Positions 46,376-57,868 of a stretch of 64,000 nt of DNA are shown here, one piece after another. A program made the position numbers and the translations under genes. The notes beneath the pieces were generated by a model that was not told where the DNA came from, did no database searches, and saw only the letters and a program-made list of their open reading frames with translations. The first letter of the stretch is position 1. Each line of letters opens with the position of its first letter. This stretch comes from Chlorocebus sabaeus (taxonomy: Eukaryota; Chordata; Mammalia; Primates; Cercopithecidae), in the NCBI RefSeq assembly GCF_047675955.1, contig NC_132931.1:2232001-2296000 (forward strand), in the 5' to 3' direction.

Positions 46376-47108
46376 TGCAGGAGAGGTGGGTCCCCAAATT
46401 GGGGTGAAGCCCGGGAAGGTTCTTTTTGTTGTTTGTTTTTTTCTTGAGATGGAGTCTCACTTTGCCGCCCAGGCTGGAAAGCAGTGACACGATCTTGGCT
46501 CACTGCAACCTCCGCTTCCCAGGTTCAAGTGATTCTCTTGCCTCAGCCTCTTGAGTAGCGGGGACTATAGGCACACACCACCATGCTCAGCTAAGTTTTG
46601 TATTTTTAGTAGGGACAGGGTTTCACCATGTTGGCCAAGCTGGTCTCGAACTCCTGACCTCAGGTGATCCACCTGCCTCAGCCTCGCAAAGTGCTGGGAT
46701 TACAGGCGTGAGCCACCGTGCCCAGCTGGGTTCTTGGCTTCACTCAGGAAACAATTCCAGGGTGAGCCAGTGGCAGAAGAAAATAGCTTTATTGAGGCAG
46801 CCGCGTTACAGCTCTGTGACTGCTCCTGCAGAGCAGGGCTACCTCGCAGGCAGTGTGTGGAGAGCAGCAGCTCAGGGACAGTGCTGCAGTCATATTTATA
46901 CTCACTTCTAATTATATGAAAATTAAGCGGAAGGCTATTCAGAAATTTTTAGAAGAGGGGTGGTAACTTCTGGGTGTTGCCATGGCAATGGTAAACTGTC
47001 ATGGCACTGGGGGGCGTGTCTTACGGAGAGGTGCTTCCAGTCCTTCTTCCCTGTTTTAGCCAGTCTTCAGTCTGGTCTAGGGTCAAGTCCTGCCTCCTAC
47101 CTCAACAT
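46376..47108 (-). mobile_element. Class I ERV solo LTR, split by an Alu
   Basis: Reverse-orientation relative of 7719-8165: ccccaaattggggtgaagcccgggaaggttctt joins across the Alu to ggcttcactcaggaaacaattcc; tttatt at 46787 is its polyadenylation signal. Confidence 0.75.
46426..46727 (-). mobile_element. AluS-like in the ERV LTR
   Basis: ggttctt on both sides (46418 and 46729). Confidence 0.92.
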
Positions 47109-47936
47109 CACAGGTGGAGATTGGAAAATGTCAAGGGTAGGGTGAAGGGAACAGTATAAGCCTTGGTGGTCAACTTCAGAAGCAGACCTGCAACCTCAAA
47201 GGAAATGGAGCCCAGACTGGGGCTGTTTGTTTTTGTGCTGCCTCTAGATGTGGGATCCTGGCCCCTGGGAACAGATCAGACTCAGGCACCTGGGTGGGCA
47301 CTGGCCAAGAGAAGCCCTAGGTGAAGGAGCCTGGTGGTACCTGCTGGCGGAGTCACTGTCCAGTAGGGCGGTTCTATGCCCCCCGCACACCCCGTACCCT
47401 CACAGGCCTCTGCCCACTGCCTGGGACCCTGCTGTCTTAGTCATCACTCAGGCTTCCAGCATTTTCCCAGGAGGACTGACTAAACTGAGATCGTGAGTTG
47501 GTGGCTCGCAGGCCCGGTTCAGCCCACAAACAGGTTTGTTGTTGTTTCTTCTTGTTTACTTGTGTCTTTGTTATGGTTTTCTCCCAAAGTGTTTTGAAAC
47601 TTTGAAGTCCTTGCCAGCATTTGAAAAATCAGCTGATTTATTCACAATCTGGATTTCTAGCTCCTCCTTAAATCATGACATCTGGCAATGCCGGGCCATA
47701 CTCACTCATAGCAACAATGGATGGGTGATGAGTCGTCGCTAGCGCTTTGCACAAAGGGAGCTATTTCCTCGTGGTCTTTGCCTCTTGGCATGACTGCCGG
47801 TCCCTGTAGGTATTTGAGCTGGCCTTCCCTGTTTTACAAGAAGGAAAAAACACAGGTGCATCAGGAGTGGATGACACAATAGTATGAATTAGACCCTGAT
47901 GCTCCCACAGGGAGAAAGATCTAGGTACTTTGTAGT
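47109..47936. other. Single-copy DNA, possible old DNA transposon
   Basis: 47488-47715 (gttggtggctcgcaggcccggttcagcccac ... ) has the look of an ancient hAT-type element; not certain. Confidence 0.3.
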
Positions 47937-48312
47937 AGTCTGCTCAGGCTGCCATAACAAAATACCATAGACTGGTGGGTGGGGAGCTTAAACTATAGCT
48001 TAACAGCTGTTATTTTCTCACAACTCTGGAGGCTGGAAGTCCAAGATCAAAGTGCCAGCATGGTCAGGTTCTAGGGAGGACTCCTTTCCTGGCTTGCAGA
48101 CAGCTGCCTTCTTGCTGTGTCCTCACATGGCAGAGATAGAGATCCCTCTCTTCCTCTTCTTACAAAGCCACAGTCCAATTGGATTAGGGTCTCACCCTTA
48201 AAACCTCATTTAAAATGACCTCCCCTAACCCCTATCTTCAGCTATAGTCACATTGTGTTTGAGGGCTTCAATGTAGGGACTTGGATGAGGGATACAATTC
48301 ACTCCATAGCAT
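47937..48312 (-). mobile_element. MLT1-type MaLR LTR
   Basis: gtagtctgctcaggctgccataacaaaatacca ... ggatgagggatacaattcactccatagca. Confidence 0.87.
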
Positions 48313-48714
48313 ATCTGGAATTCAGGATGTATATTTGGGGGCCGGGAAGGGAAATTAAATGAGCAATGGGAGTCTCAGGTCATCCGAGCATGTCACAAAA
48401 ATGGAAAGAAACCATTGCCATGAAATGGATCAACTTGGCAACAGAGACGGGTACACAGCTCATGTTACCCCGTCTACAGATACTGCTTCTCAGTCGTCCC
48501 GGGAGAAATACAGCTTATGGCAAATTCAGGACATCTTTCCTTCAAATATTTGCTTGAATTATCCAGATTGGGGGTCAACACTGGACTTCCAATCTCTACC
48601 GTTCTGTAACGTCTCTGGGAAGTTCTGTGCCGCTATGCCTAGTGTTAGGGTGGAGTGGGGAGTGAGTTCAGGGAGGCTGGCGTGAGGGTCTTGCCACCAC
48701 CCATTCCAGGAGCC
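48313..48714. other. Single-copy DNA, nothing recognised
   Basis: No repeat or gene signal. Confidence 0.4.
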
Positions 48715-48850
48715 CCTGGTCTGGCATCAAGAAGGCCTCTGGCCTGCAAGAGAAGCCGTGTGACCCTAGGAAGCCACTCAGCCTCTCTGTCTCACTCCAC
48801 CCAATTGTGAACCAGGGGTTGATGAGGTCAGTCTCTTTTGTAGGTCACTC
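48715..48850 (+). mobile_element. Probable MIR fragment
   Basis: 'gtgtgaccctaggaagccactcagcctctctgtctc' is MIR-like. Confidence 0.55.
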
Positions 48851-49214
48851 TTCATGTGAGTAGATAATTTTGAGCCCTGGTTAAGGACACTGCACTGTAG
48901 TGGGTGCACGGAATGAAGGATTCGGCCCCAGGACTCAAGGAGGCCCATGGGCCTCTGGCTCCACCATGGGTCTCCTGAGCTTCCCGCCAAACTCCAGGAT
49001 CCTGGATCTTCCCACAGCCTGCCTCCAATGAGTGAATCCGCCTCATACCTCACTGCTCCTGCTTGGCGAGGGTGATGGGAAGACACGGTATTAGTGGGTA
49101 ATTAAGTTATTAGCTGCCAAAGCTTAATTGCTCTCAGGAGTATTTTAATTGTAGCAGGGGACTCAAAAACAGAAAGCCTTGGAGACAGCAGACATCATAG
49201 AAACAGAAGGAAGG
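48851..49214. other. Single-copy DNA with clustered TAATTA/TTAATT sites
   Basis: TAATTA at 49099 and TTAAT-type cores near 49124 and 49144 in a 60-base AT-rich stretch. Confidence 0.4.
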
Positions 49215-50160
49215 GGGAGTATATGTGAGGATGCTTGTGTGAGAGTGCGGTGTGTGTGTATGTATGTAAGAGTGTATGTGTATGCATGTATGTGTGTATA
49301 TATATGTGAGTGTGTGTGATGTGTGTGGATGTGTGTGCATGTTTGTGTGTATGTGCCATGCACGTGAATGCATAAGTGGGAATGTTTGTGAGTGGTGTGT
49401 GTGTGTGTATGTGTAGTGTGTGTGTTTGTTACGTGTATGAGTGTGTGCATATGTGCTGTGCATGTGAGTGTGCATAAGTGTAAGTGTATATGTGTATGTG
49501 TAGTGTGAGTGTGAATGTATATGTGTATGTGTGTGTGCATGTTTATGCACTGTGTGTGTGACTGTGCATAACTGTGAGTCTGTATGTGTATGTGTAGTGT
49601 GAGTGTATATGTGTATGAGTGTGTGCATATGTTAGTGTGTATATGTGTGTGTGAGAGTGAGTGTGGTGTGCAGGAGTGCATGCAAGAGCTTGTGAGTATG
49701 CATGTGTGTGTGTTTATGAGTGTATCTGTGTGTGTATGTGTGAGTTTGTGTGCTTATGTGAGCATGTGTGGTGTAAGTATGCACATGTGTGTGTCCATGT
49801 GTGCTATATGAGTCTATGTGAGTGTACATGTGTGTAAGAATGTGCATGTGTGGTGTGCATGTATGAGTGTGTATGTTCGTGGGTGTGTGTATATGAGTGT
49901 ATGTGAGTGTATGTGTGGATGTGAGTGTATGATAGTGTGTGTATGAATGTGTGTGTATACATGTGATGTGTGTGTGCATAAGTGTGAGTGTGTGAGGTGT
50001 GATTGTATGTGTGTATGTGTGGTGTGTGTGAGTGTATATGTGTGTATGAGTGTGTGAGTGTGTGTGAGTGGGTGGGCACAAGCATCAGTGTGTACGTATG
50101 AGTGTATGTGTAAGTGTGTAAGTGAGCATACGTGTAAGAGTGTGTGTGTGTGCATGTGTC
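49215..50160. repeat. TG-rich minisatellite, ~0.95 kb
   Basis: Variants of gtgtgtatgtgtgagtgt without one dominant unit. Long frames on both strands (His/Thr- or Val/Cys-rich) are artefacts. Confidence 0.95.
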
Positions 50161-50643
50161 TAACAGAACCTGCCTCTGTGATCTCTGCCAGGGCGCCTAT
50201 CAGTGCAAACCCCTGGGGCGAGCCCAGGTCTGAAGGTGGCCACCAGCCACTGGCCTACTCCAGATGGGTTTAGAGTGAGCCAGCACAGCCATCAGAGAAC
50301 CTTCTCAGAGCTAGACCAGCTGCCCCAGGAGAAAGATGGTGACCCTAAATATTATCCTACCAGGGAAGTCAGGCCTGGGGCTGTGGCCTCCATGGTCTGG
50401 GTGCTTCCTTTTGGAGGTGGGAGATGGATTCTCCAGGGAGAGCTGGGCCACCAGATATTTCTCTGTCCTGTGGCTTGACTGCTTCTGGGGACTTCCTGGG
50501 CTGAAGACAAGGGACTTTGACAAGGGCTTGATTTGGAATGTGGGGCATTTTTATTGTTCCAGTTTGTTTTTCCCAAAGCAGGTTTACGGGGGCAGGGCGA
50601 GGGGACAAGAGCTGGGGCTGCTCCTCTGGCAGCTGCTCCTGGG
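50161..50643. other. Single-copy DNA, nothing recognised
   Basis: Moderately GC-rich; short frames only. Confidence 0.35.
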
Positions 50644-51182
50644 TGTGAGAGGTGAAGCCAGCTGGGCTTCTGGGTCGGTGGGGACTTGGAGAACTTTTCG
50701 GTCTAGCTAGAGGATTGTAAATGCACCAATCGGTGCTCTGTGTCTAGCTAGAGGATTGTAAATGCACCAATTGGTGCTCTGTGTCTAGCTAGAGGATTGT
50801 AAATGCACCAATCAGCACTCTGTAAAATGGACCAATCAGCAGGACATGGGCGGGGCCAAATAAGGGAATAAAAGCTGGCGACCCACCCCCCACAGGGGCA
50901 ACTCACCAGGGGCTCCTTCCACTCTGTGGGTGTGGTGTTCTTTCAGGCTTCATAGTAAATCTTACTGCTGCTCACTCTTTGGGTCCACTCCACCTTTAAC
51001 ACTCACCATGAGGGTCTGCGGCTTAGTTCTTGAAGTCAGCAAGACCACGAACCCAGCAGGAGGAACAAACAACTCCGGACGCACCACCTTTAAGAGCTGT
51101 AACACTCACTGCGAGGTCCATGGCTTTATTCTTGAAGTCAGAGAGACCAAGAACCCATCAGAAGGAAAAAATTCCACACACA
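50644..51182 (+). mobile_element. LTR12 (HERV9) solo LTR
   Basis: tgtgagaggtgaagccagctgg start; three 41-base U3 units at 50701-50741, 50742-50782 and 50783-50823; R/U5 with 'tcttactgctgctcactctttgggtcc' and repeated 'tgtaacactcac'. No internal viral sequence follows, so recombination to a solo LTR is inferred. Confidence 0.93.
50726..50875 (+). promoter_or_regulatory. LTR12 core promoter
   Basis: CCAAT at 50726, 50767, 50808 and 50832, a GC box (gggcgggg) at 50848-50855 and a TATA-like aataaaag at 50867-50874. This is the arrangement known for active LTR12 promoters. Confidence 0.75.
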
Positions 51183-51309
51183 GGTGGGCACAGAAACTGA
51201 AGGGCACGGTGGGCTCAGCTGTGTGCAGGTGACGGCTGGGTCGCAGCTGGGCCAGGTTGGGAGCCAGAATCTGGGTACTTTCACAGTCTGGAGACAAGCT
51301 CCAGATTAT

Positions 51310-52620
51310 GGTGGCGTTCTAATCTATGATTTTTTCTTTATCGGTTTATGATTCCTCTCTAAAAGAGAATTGCTTCATCAACTATTTGGTTATCCTGTAA
51401 TATAATCTGTATAGAAAAGGCAGGACAGTTGTTTGGTTCTTTTCTTATTACGTTTAAAAGAGTAATTACTTTAATGCCTTAGCAATTACATTCATGTCAG
51501 TTTTCAGGATAATGAGTTGTACTGTATTTGGTCATTGCATATGCCTTCCGGTTGGTTTCTCTGTCATTTGGCATCATTGAGAGCTTATCCACTTTTAGGC
51601 CTGACAAGACTTTTTGTATTTCCTCCCATGGAACTGGTTACTTAGCTGGAAATGGTATTTAGAGACTACAATTTGGGTGCTCATTGCCTGAGTTTTATTA
51701 CCTTGACGTCTTTTCAGTGACAAAACTGACATGTCCATATTTTTTTAAAGACAAAAATAAATTATGAGTTCACACTGATATTTTTATTCAGACTAGATTT
51801 CAGAGTTTTTACTTAACCTTAAAATTGTTATATTTACAGCTCTTTTCTCTAACATAGAAAATCTTGATTCCTAATGATGTTACATGAATCTCTTATGTAT
51901 GATTTCTTTGTGGTTCTTTTTGTCCTGAGACTATGTCTCAGTTGGAAAGCTCAGTCAAAATATTATGTTTTAAAGTAACTTGAAAAAAACGATTTTCTCT
52001 ATAGTTAAACTATTAACTTGAAATACAGTTGTGTTTGTATGTTCCAGTTCATTTTCTATTTTAAGGAATTGCTTTGCTTTTTCCTTTTGATACAATTTTT
52101 TTTTCAAATCTGTAAAACTTTTGATTTATTTATGTTTGCTATTATAAATAGGCTCTGCTCATACATTATCTTCTTAGTCAGTATTGCTTCTACACATCTC
52201 CTATTAAGTTCTGTATGCTGGTCTTATATTCTAATGCTTTACTAAATTCACCTATTATTTGTAATAGGTTTTTTCATGAATTCTTTTGGATTTTCCAGAC
52301 ATATAATCATATCACTTTCAAATAACTTTATTTCTTTTCCCATCTTATGCCTCTAATTGCTTGTCTAATCATGTTGGTTAATGCCTACAGTACAGTGTTA
52401 ATAGTAGCAGAGATAGTGAACATCCTTGTATTTTTTCTGAGTTTAGCAATAAAGTTTCTAGTGCTTCCTGGAAAGTAGGGTGCTGGCTTGTGAGCTGATG
52501 TGGAGGTGTATGTATTTATGTTCAGGAAATATATATAGTTCCCTATTTTATTCTGCTTTTCAATGTTAATTTTATTGTTGTGAGCCATTCATAGGTCTTG
52601 GTTTTCATTTTGAAGAACCA
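51310..52620 (-). mobile_element. Old, AT-rich L1 sequence
   Basis: 52190-52620 is antisense ORF2 (acatataatcatatcactttcaaata ... agtgaacatccttgtattttttctg). The left part (51310-52190) is AT-rich and probably old repeat, less certain. Confidence 0.55.
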
Positions 52621-53725
52621 GGGTTTAGGATGTTTTGCTTATGCCAGTCTAAGCCAGGACCGAAGGGACGTTAGGGCTCCTGAGAAGTCTCACCTGCAGT
52701 AGAATTGTACGGAGGTGATTTGAAAAGCTAATTTCAATTTTCAGATGTCGGCTTAGAATTCTGGCTTTGACTGTGTATTTTATTTTCATGATGATATCTA
52801 ATTGGTTTTGGACAGAGATAGGGAGAATGTAAACAAGTTTTCATTTTACATCACATAGAAGGATTTCGCTTTTGCATCTTTCAAGGAATTCCATGGACAT
52901 TTTCTACATCCTACATCAGCAGTTTTAGATTTCTTTTTTGTACTTTTGAATACATCTTAGTATTAAGATATTCAAGATGATGGCCAACAATCACCTCTGC
53001 AGAGTCAGTAAACACAAGCGCAATGACAAGACTTCATTGCTTATAAGCAGTTGAGTAGATGTGACAACCTCTCTTACCTATTTAAGAGCTCCAGGCTTCC
53101 ATGTTCCAGCAAATGCAGGGCTTAGCTTTGGGGCAGGCTGGAGCTCACACTCTGCCCCCATCCTCTTTTTTGTCAGCAACTCGTACCTCATTACACACCA
53201 TATGGCATGACCTGCACCATGCAACATTTTGTCCAAAAGGTATCTTCAAAAAAGAATTATGTTCATTTATAACAAAAATAAATTCTTCTTGTGGGTTAAA
53301 CGTGGTGCGTCTTTGCAGGGTTTTAGAGGAAAGGACCACGGGCAAAACCATTATCAAGCATTGAAAAAATTAGGATTATAATATGGCCCTCAACAATCGT
53401 AAAATCTAGCAGAGACCACAAGATGCAAAAGACTCTTAACTTGATGCCCAACGTGGTTAAAAGGGAGGGAACGTTCCTTGGTGATTCTTTGAACTGGGTC
53501 TTCAAGTAACAGCCTGGGAACCACTGTTCCATGGGTCTCCCAGAGACTAAATAAAATCATTTAACCCATGCTTATGAATTATTTATGGCCATAAACAATG
53601 CAGGCTCATCCTCCTCCATTCACAAACGTTAGATTTTCAGCTCAATCTTGCTCCCAGTGATTGGAATTTTAGACACTTCAAAAGGGATCAAATCCATGAA
53701 AGACTTTGGTGTGCTGAGTCTGCTC
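52621..53725. other. 1.1 kb single-copy DNA
   Basis: No repeat family, exon or RNA gene recognised. Confidence 0.4.
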
Positions 53726-53933
53726 GTAACCCATGTACCAGTTTGGTTGCTGAAGGCCACAGAGGCTGAAATATGCCTCCCTTCCTCAGAGGCTGGCACA
53801 GAGATCGATTTAAGAGTATACCCTGTGCCAGCCTCTGAGGAAGGGAGGTATATGGATACAGTCTGAGTGGACTGGCCGACCTCATCGTTTCAGCCTCTGT
53901 GGCCTTCAGCCACCAATCTGGTGCGTGGGTTAC
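53726..53933. repeat. Long imperfect inverted repeat (hairpin)
   Basis: 53726-53771 pairs with 53888-53933 (about 4 mismatches in 46) and 53773-53801 pairs with 53823-53851 (about 1 mismatch in 29); loop 53802-53822; the right arm carries a 36-base bulge. A 24-base direct repeat (gcacagagatcgatttaag...) lies at 53796 and 53936. Confidence 0.9.
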
Positions 53934-53963
53934 AAGCACAGAGATCCATTTAAGAGTATGCTG

Positions 53964-54272
53964 GGCTGGGTGTGGTGGCTCATGCCTGTAATCCCAGCAC
54001 TTTGGGAGGCTGAGGCGGGTAGATCATGAGGTCAGGAGTTCGAGACCAGCCTGGCCAAGATGGTGAAACCCTGTCTCTACTAAAAATACAAAAGTTAGCT
54101 GGGAGCAGTGGCGGGCACCTGTAATCCCAGTTACTCAGGAGGCTGAGTCAGGAGAATTGCTTGAACCCGGGAGGCGGAGGTTGCAGTGAGCTGAGATCAT
54201 GCCACTGCACTCTAGTCCGGGCCAGAGAGCAAGACTCCGTTCCACCACCGCCCCCCAGCCCCCACCCCAAAA
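53964..54272 (+). mobile_element. AluS-like with a C-rich tail
   Basis: The A-tail is replaced by ccaccaccgccccccagccc; flanks aagagtatgct / aaaagtatact. Confidence 0.92.
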
Positions 54273-54282
54273 AAGTATACTT

Positions 54283-54588
54283 GGGCCTAGGTGTGGTGGC
54301 TCACACCTGCAATCCCAGCACTCTGGGAGGCTGAGGTGGGCAGATTGCTTGAGCCCAGGAGTTTGAGACCAACCTGGGAAACATGGTGAAACTGCATCTC
54401 TACAAAAAATACAAAAATTAGCTAGGAGTAATGGTGCCCGCCTGTAGTCCCAGCTACTCAGGGGGCTGGAGGTGGGAGGATAACTTGAACCTGGGAGGTC
54501 GAGGCTGCAGAGAGCTATGATTGTGCCACTGTACTCCAACCTGGGTAGCAGAGTGCAACCCTGTCTCAAAAAAGAAAAAAAGAAAAGT
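54283..54588 (+). mobile_element. AluJ-like
   Basis: gggcctaggtgtggtggctc start; ten bases after the previous Alu. Confidence 0.9.
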
Positions 54589-54654
54589 TATGCAATCTTT
54601 GCATGTAACAAAATTGCACTTGTATCCCATAAATTTATACAAAAAATTATTTAT

Positions 54655-55218
54655 CCATGATGGCCGGGGCCTTGTTGGTTTTGTCACCAACATCACCAAC
54701 ATATTCCAGTTCCACTCTCTGATCTTCACATCTCTAGAGAGTCTTTGTCTTTATCATCTGTGTGTGTGTGTTTTAATTTTTTTCTGAGACTGAGTCTCAC
54801 TCTGCTGCCCGGGCTGGAGTGCAGTGGCGTGATCTCGGCTCATTGCAACCTCTACCTCCCGGGTTCAAGTGATTCTCTCTTGTGCCTTACCCTCCTGAGT
54901 AGCTGGGGACTACAAGCGTGAGCCACCACGCACTGCTAATTTTTGTTTTTGTTTCTTTTTAATAGACATGGAGTTTCACCATGTTGGCTAGTCTGGGCTC
55001 AAACTCCTGATCTTGGGTGATCCACCCCTCTTGGCCTCCCAAAGTGCTGGGATTATAGATGTGAGGCGCCATGCCAGGCCTACAGTTTGTTTTTAACATC
55101 AATATGGAACCAAAGGGAACTAACATTGATTAAATGTGTGTTCAATACATGTTTATTGAACACCAATTTTTTTAAGGATGCCCCTGCCTGGGCCTAAATG
55201 CCACACAGTGCACATCTG
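54655..55218 (+). repeat. Local direct duplication upstream of CALN1, copy 1 (Alu-interrupted)
   Basis: 54655-54768 and 55081-55218 together match 58745-58985: ttcacatctctagagagtctttg and gattaaatgtgtgttcaatacatg are identical in both. Confidence 0.85.
54777..55080 (-). mobile_element. AluS-like in duplication copy 1
   Basis: Diverged, ends gcgccatgccaggcc. Absent from copy 2. Confidence 0.9.
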
Positions 55219-55334
55219 CATACCTAGTGCCTCAGAAGGGGAGAATCAAAGTCTGCCTTCTTGGATACCCTCAGGAACAAACCGATCCTTCAGACTGAAG
55301 GAGCAGAGACAATCTTCCCCTGTTCCGTGTGTTT

Positions 55335-55470
55335 GTGTCTGAGTTCCCAGCTTGACTCCGAGCTCTGTGAGGCTACATCTGTGGTGGATTCACTTCTGCA
55401 TGTCCCACCTCCATCCCGCTGTGTATCCAGTCCAGCGCCCATCTGAGCAGAGAAGGAGCTCAGTCACTAT
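55335..55470 (+). mobile_element. Probable L2 3' end
   Basis: gactccgagctctgtgaggctac ... gtgtatccagtccagcgcccat ... ggagctcagtcactatctatt. Confidence 0.5.
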
Positions 55471-55507
55471 CTATTAGTGCAAAAAGAAAAAAATGGAGAA
55501 TGATAGT

Positions 55508-55892
55508 GTATTAGTCTGTTGCTTACTGCACTGCTATAAAGAAATCCCTGAGACTGGGTAACTTACAAAGAAAAGGGGTTTAATGGGCTCACAGTTCCGC
55601 AGGCTATACAGGAAGCATGGCTGGGGAGGCCTCAGGAAACTTACAACTAGGGTGGAAGGCCAAGGGGAAACAGGCATGTCTTCATGTGGCCAGAGCAGGA
55701 GGAAAAGAGAGGAGGGAAGCACCTCACACTTTTTAACAACCAGATCTCATGAGAACTCTATCACAAGAACAGCATGAAAGTGGGCAAAATCCACCCCAGT
55801 GATCCACTCACCTCTTACCAGGCCCCATCTCCAACATTGGGGATTACAATTTGACATGAGATTTGGGTGGGGACACAAATCCAAACCATATC
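55508..55892 (-). mobile_element. MST-type MaLR LTR
   Basis: tgtattagtctgttgc ... tggggacacaaatccaaaccatatca. Confidence 0.9.
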
Positions 55893-55897
55893 AGGTA

Positions 55898-56115
55898 GCT
55901 AGCATATGTAGCACCTGCTCTGTGCCTAACACTTTACAATAACTTTAAAAGGTAGGTGTTATTATCAGGTTCATTTTGCAGATCAGGAAACTGAAGCCCA
56001 GAGAGGTTAAGTCACTTGCCTAAGGTCACACAGCCCCTAAGTGGCACAGCCAGGATTTGGACTGCATGGTCTAATTTGATTAGCGATGTTCTTAACAACA
56101 TCACTCCACCATTCT
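55898..56115 (-). mobile_element. MIR
   Basis: ttcattttgcagatcaggaaactgaagcccagagaggttaagtcacttgcc is near the MIR core consensus on the minus strand. Confidence 0.88.
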
Positions 56116-56311
56116 CTGCATATTATGGGTTGGTAACAGTGACGCAGGTGATGGAGCACTCAAAGGGTAGACCCAGGGCTGCATCACTTTTTGGGTGGAT
56201 AAGAATGCCTCCTACTGGTCTGAGCCCTAAAAGAGTGGCCAGTGTTCCAGGGACATTTTCAGTGCTAAAGGAAGTGGGTAGGTCACCTATTGGAACGAAA
56301 AGCTGACAAGG

Positions 56312-56603
56312 GGCTGGTGGCTCATGTCTGTAATCCCAGCACTTTGGGAGGCTGAGGCAGGTGGATCACTTCAGGTCAGAAGTTCAAGACCAGTCTGGCC
56401 AACATGGCGAAACCCGTCTCTACTGAAAATACAAAAATTAGCCAGGTCTGGTGGTGTGCACCTGTAATCCCAGTTACTTGGGAGGCTGAGGTGGAGAATG
56501 GCTTGAACCTGGGAGGCAGAGCCTGCAGTGAGCAGGGATCACACCACTGCACTCCAGCCTGGGAGACAGAACAAGACTCTGTCTCAAAAAAAAAAAAAAA
56601 AAG
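56312..56603 (+). mobile_element. AluS-like
   Basis: Flanks aagctgacaagg / agactgataagg. Confidence 0.91.
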
Positions 56604-57805
56604 ACTGATAAGGACCCTCATGTGGGCCTAGGAATTAGCCCAAAGCTCTAACTTCAACACTGAGGCTCAAAAATCCAGCTCCTCCCGGCTGACCTTTCAG
56701 ATGGTGATTGTAAAGGCAATTAGCAAATGGACTTTAGAGGACAAATTCTGGAAATGAATCGTCCTTAGGAATCGCATCAGGAAATGAGGTAGCCAGTTAA
56801 TTTGGGGACAAGGAAGCTCATTGGGAAATGCACCTTGGGTCCCAAGATGCATAAGGCTGTGAGGACTCAGGAGGTGCCTGTGTCTTGGAGAAGCCAGTTA
56901 AATGGAAAGATGGAGGTCTGTCTTCTCTGCAGGTGCCAACATGGGGTGCTTCGTTAGTTGGCCAAGGGTGGTCAGTCCGGCTTGTGCAGGGCAGTTTGGC
57001 TTCCCCCGTTGTTACGCCAGCAGGCAGCTGTGACTGGGAGAGGGGAATGCTGGAGAGATGGCTTCTCACTGCAGGAGCCAGCTCCATTTTGGGTCCCCTG
57101 GCTTTGTGTTTTTCTGGCACATCCCGAGTGACGCAGTGAGGGCACCAGAGGCCAGCTGAGCAGCAGGAGCGATTGTTCCTTACAAGGAGCTGCCACCTTC
57201 AGTGCCGTGCACCTGTTGAGCTGTGGGCAGGTTCCAAGTCATTAAATGTATTGGGCTCAGAAGCCTGGTGACCATCAGCTTGGAACATCCTTGCAGAGAG
57301 CTCCTGGCGTTCTCATCTGGGTGCCTTGCTCTGATGTCCACACTGCCTTGGGGGGGGACCTGACAAGAGGAGGGACTCAACATATTCAGAAGTTTTTGCA
57401 TATGGGGAGCTAATTACTGCTTTTTGAAATATGCATTTACCACCAATCACAACTTCCACGGTGCTGGGACTGCCATGGCAACTAAAAGCATATCTGAAAA
57501 TAAAATGTCATTTTTTTTTTTTTTTTGCGTTTCTACTGTAATGACACACTTGTTTCTCCTGTTTAACTTAACGAGCTAACTAGAGAAGTCTCCAAGAGTT
57601 TCAGCATGTGCAGCGTGTGTGGGGAAGTGGGTGTTGTAGTGTGTGTGAATATATGAGTCATAGGCATGTGTAAGTGAGCGGCGTACGGGTGCGTGCTGAT
57701 GGGGACAGAGTGTGCAGCTGTGTGAAGTTGAGTGGGAGCCATGTGGGTGTGGGGGTGAGTGCTCCTGGGCATATGTCTCAGGAAACAGGCGAGTGAAGAC
57801 ATACC
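56604..57805. other. 1.2 kb single-copy DNA
   Basis: T15 run at 57511; TG-rich patch at 57605-57760. No gene signal. Confidence 0.4.
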
Positions 57806-57868
57806 TGTTTCCCCTTTGCCTTCTGCCATAATTGTAAGTTTCCTGAGGCCTCCCCAGCCATGCTAGGT
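57806..57868 (+). mobile_element. Isolated 60-base MaLR LTR piece
   Basis: gtttcccctttgccttctgccataattgtaagtttcctgaggcctccccagcc matches the centre of an MST/THE1 LTR with no flanking LTR sequence. Confidence 0.75.
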
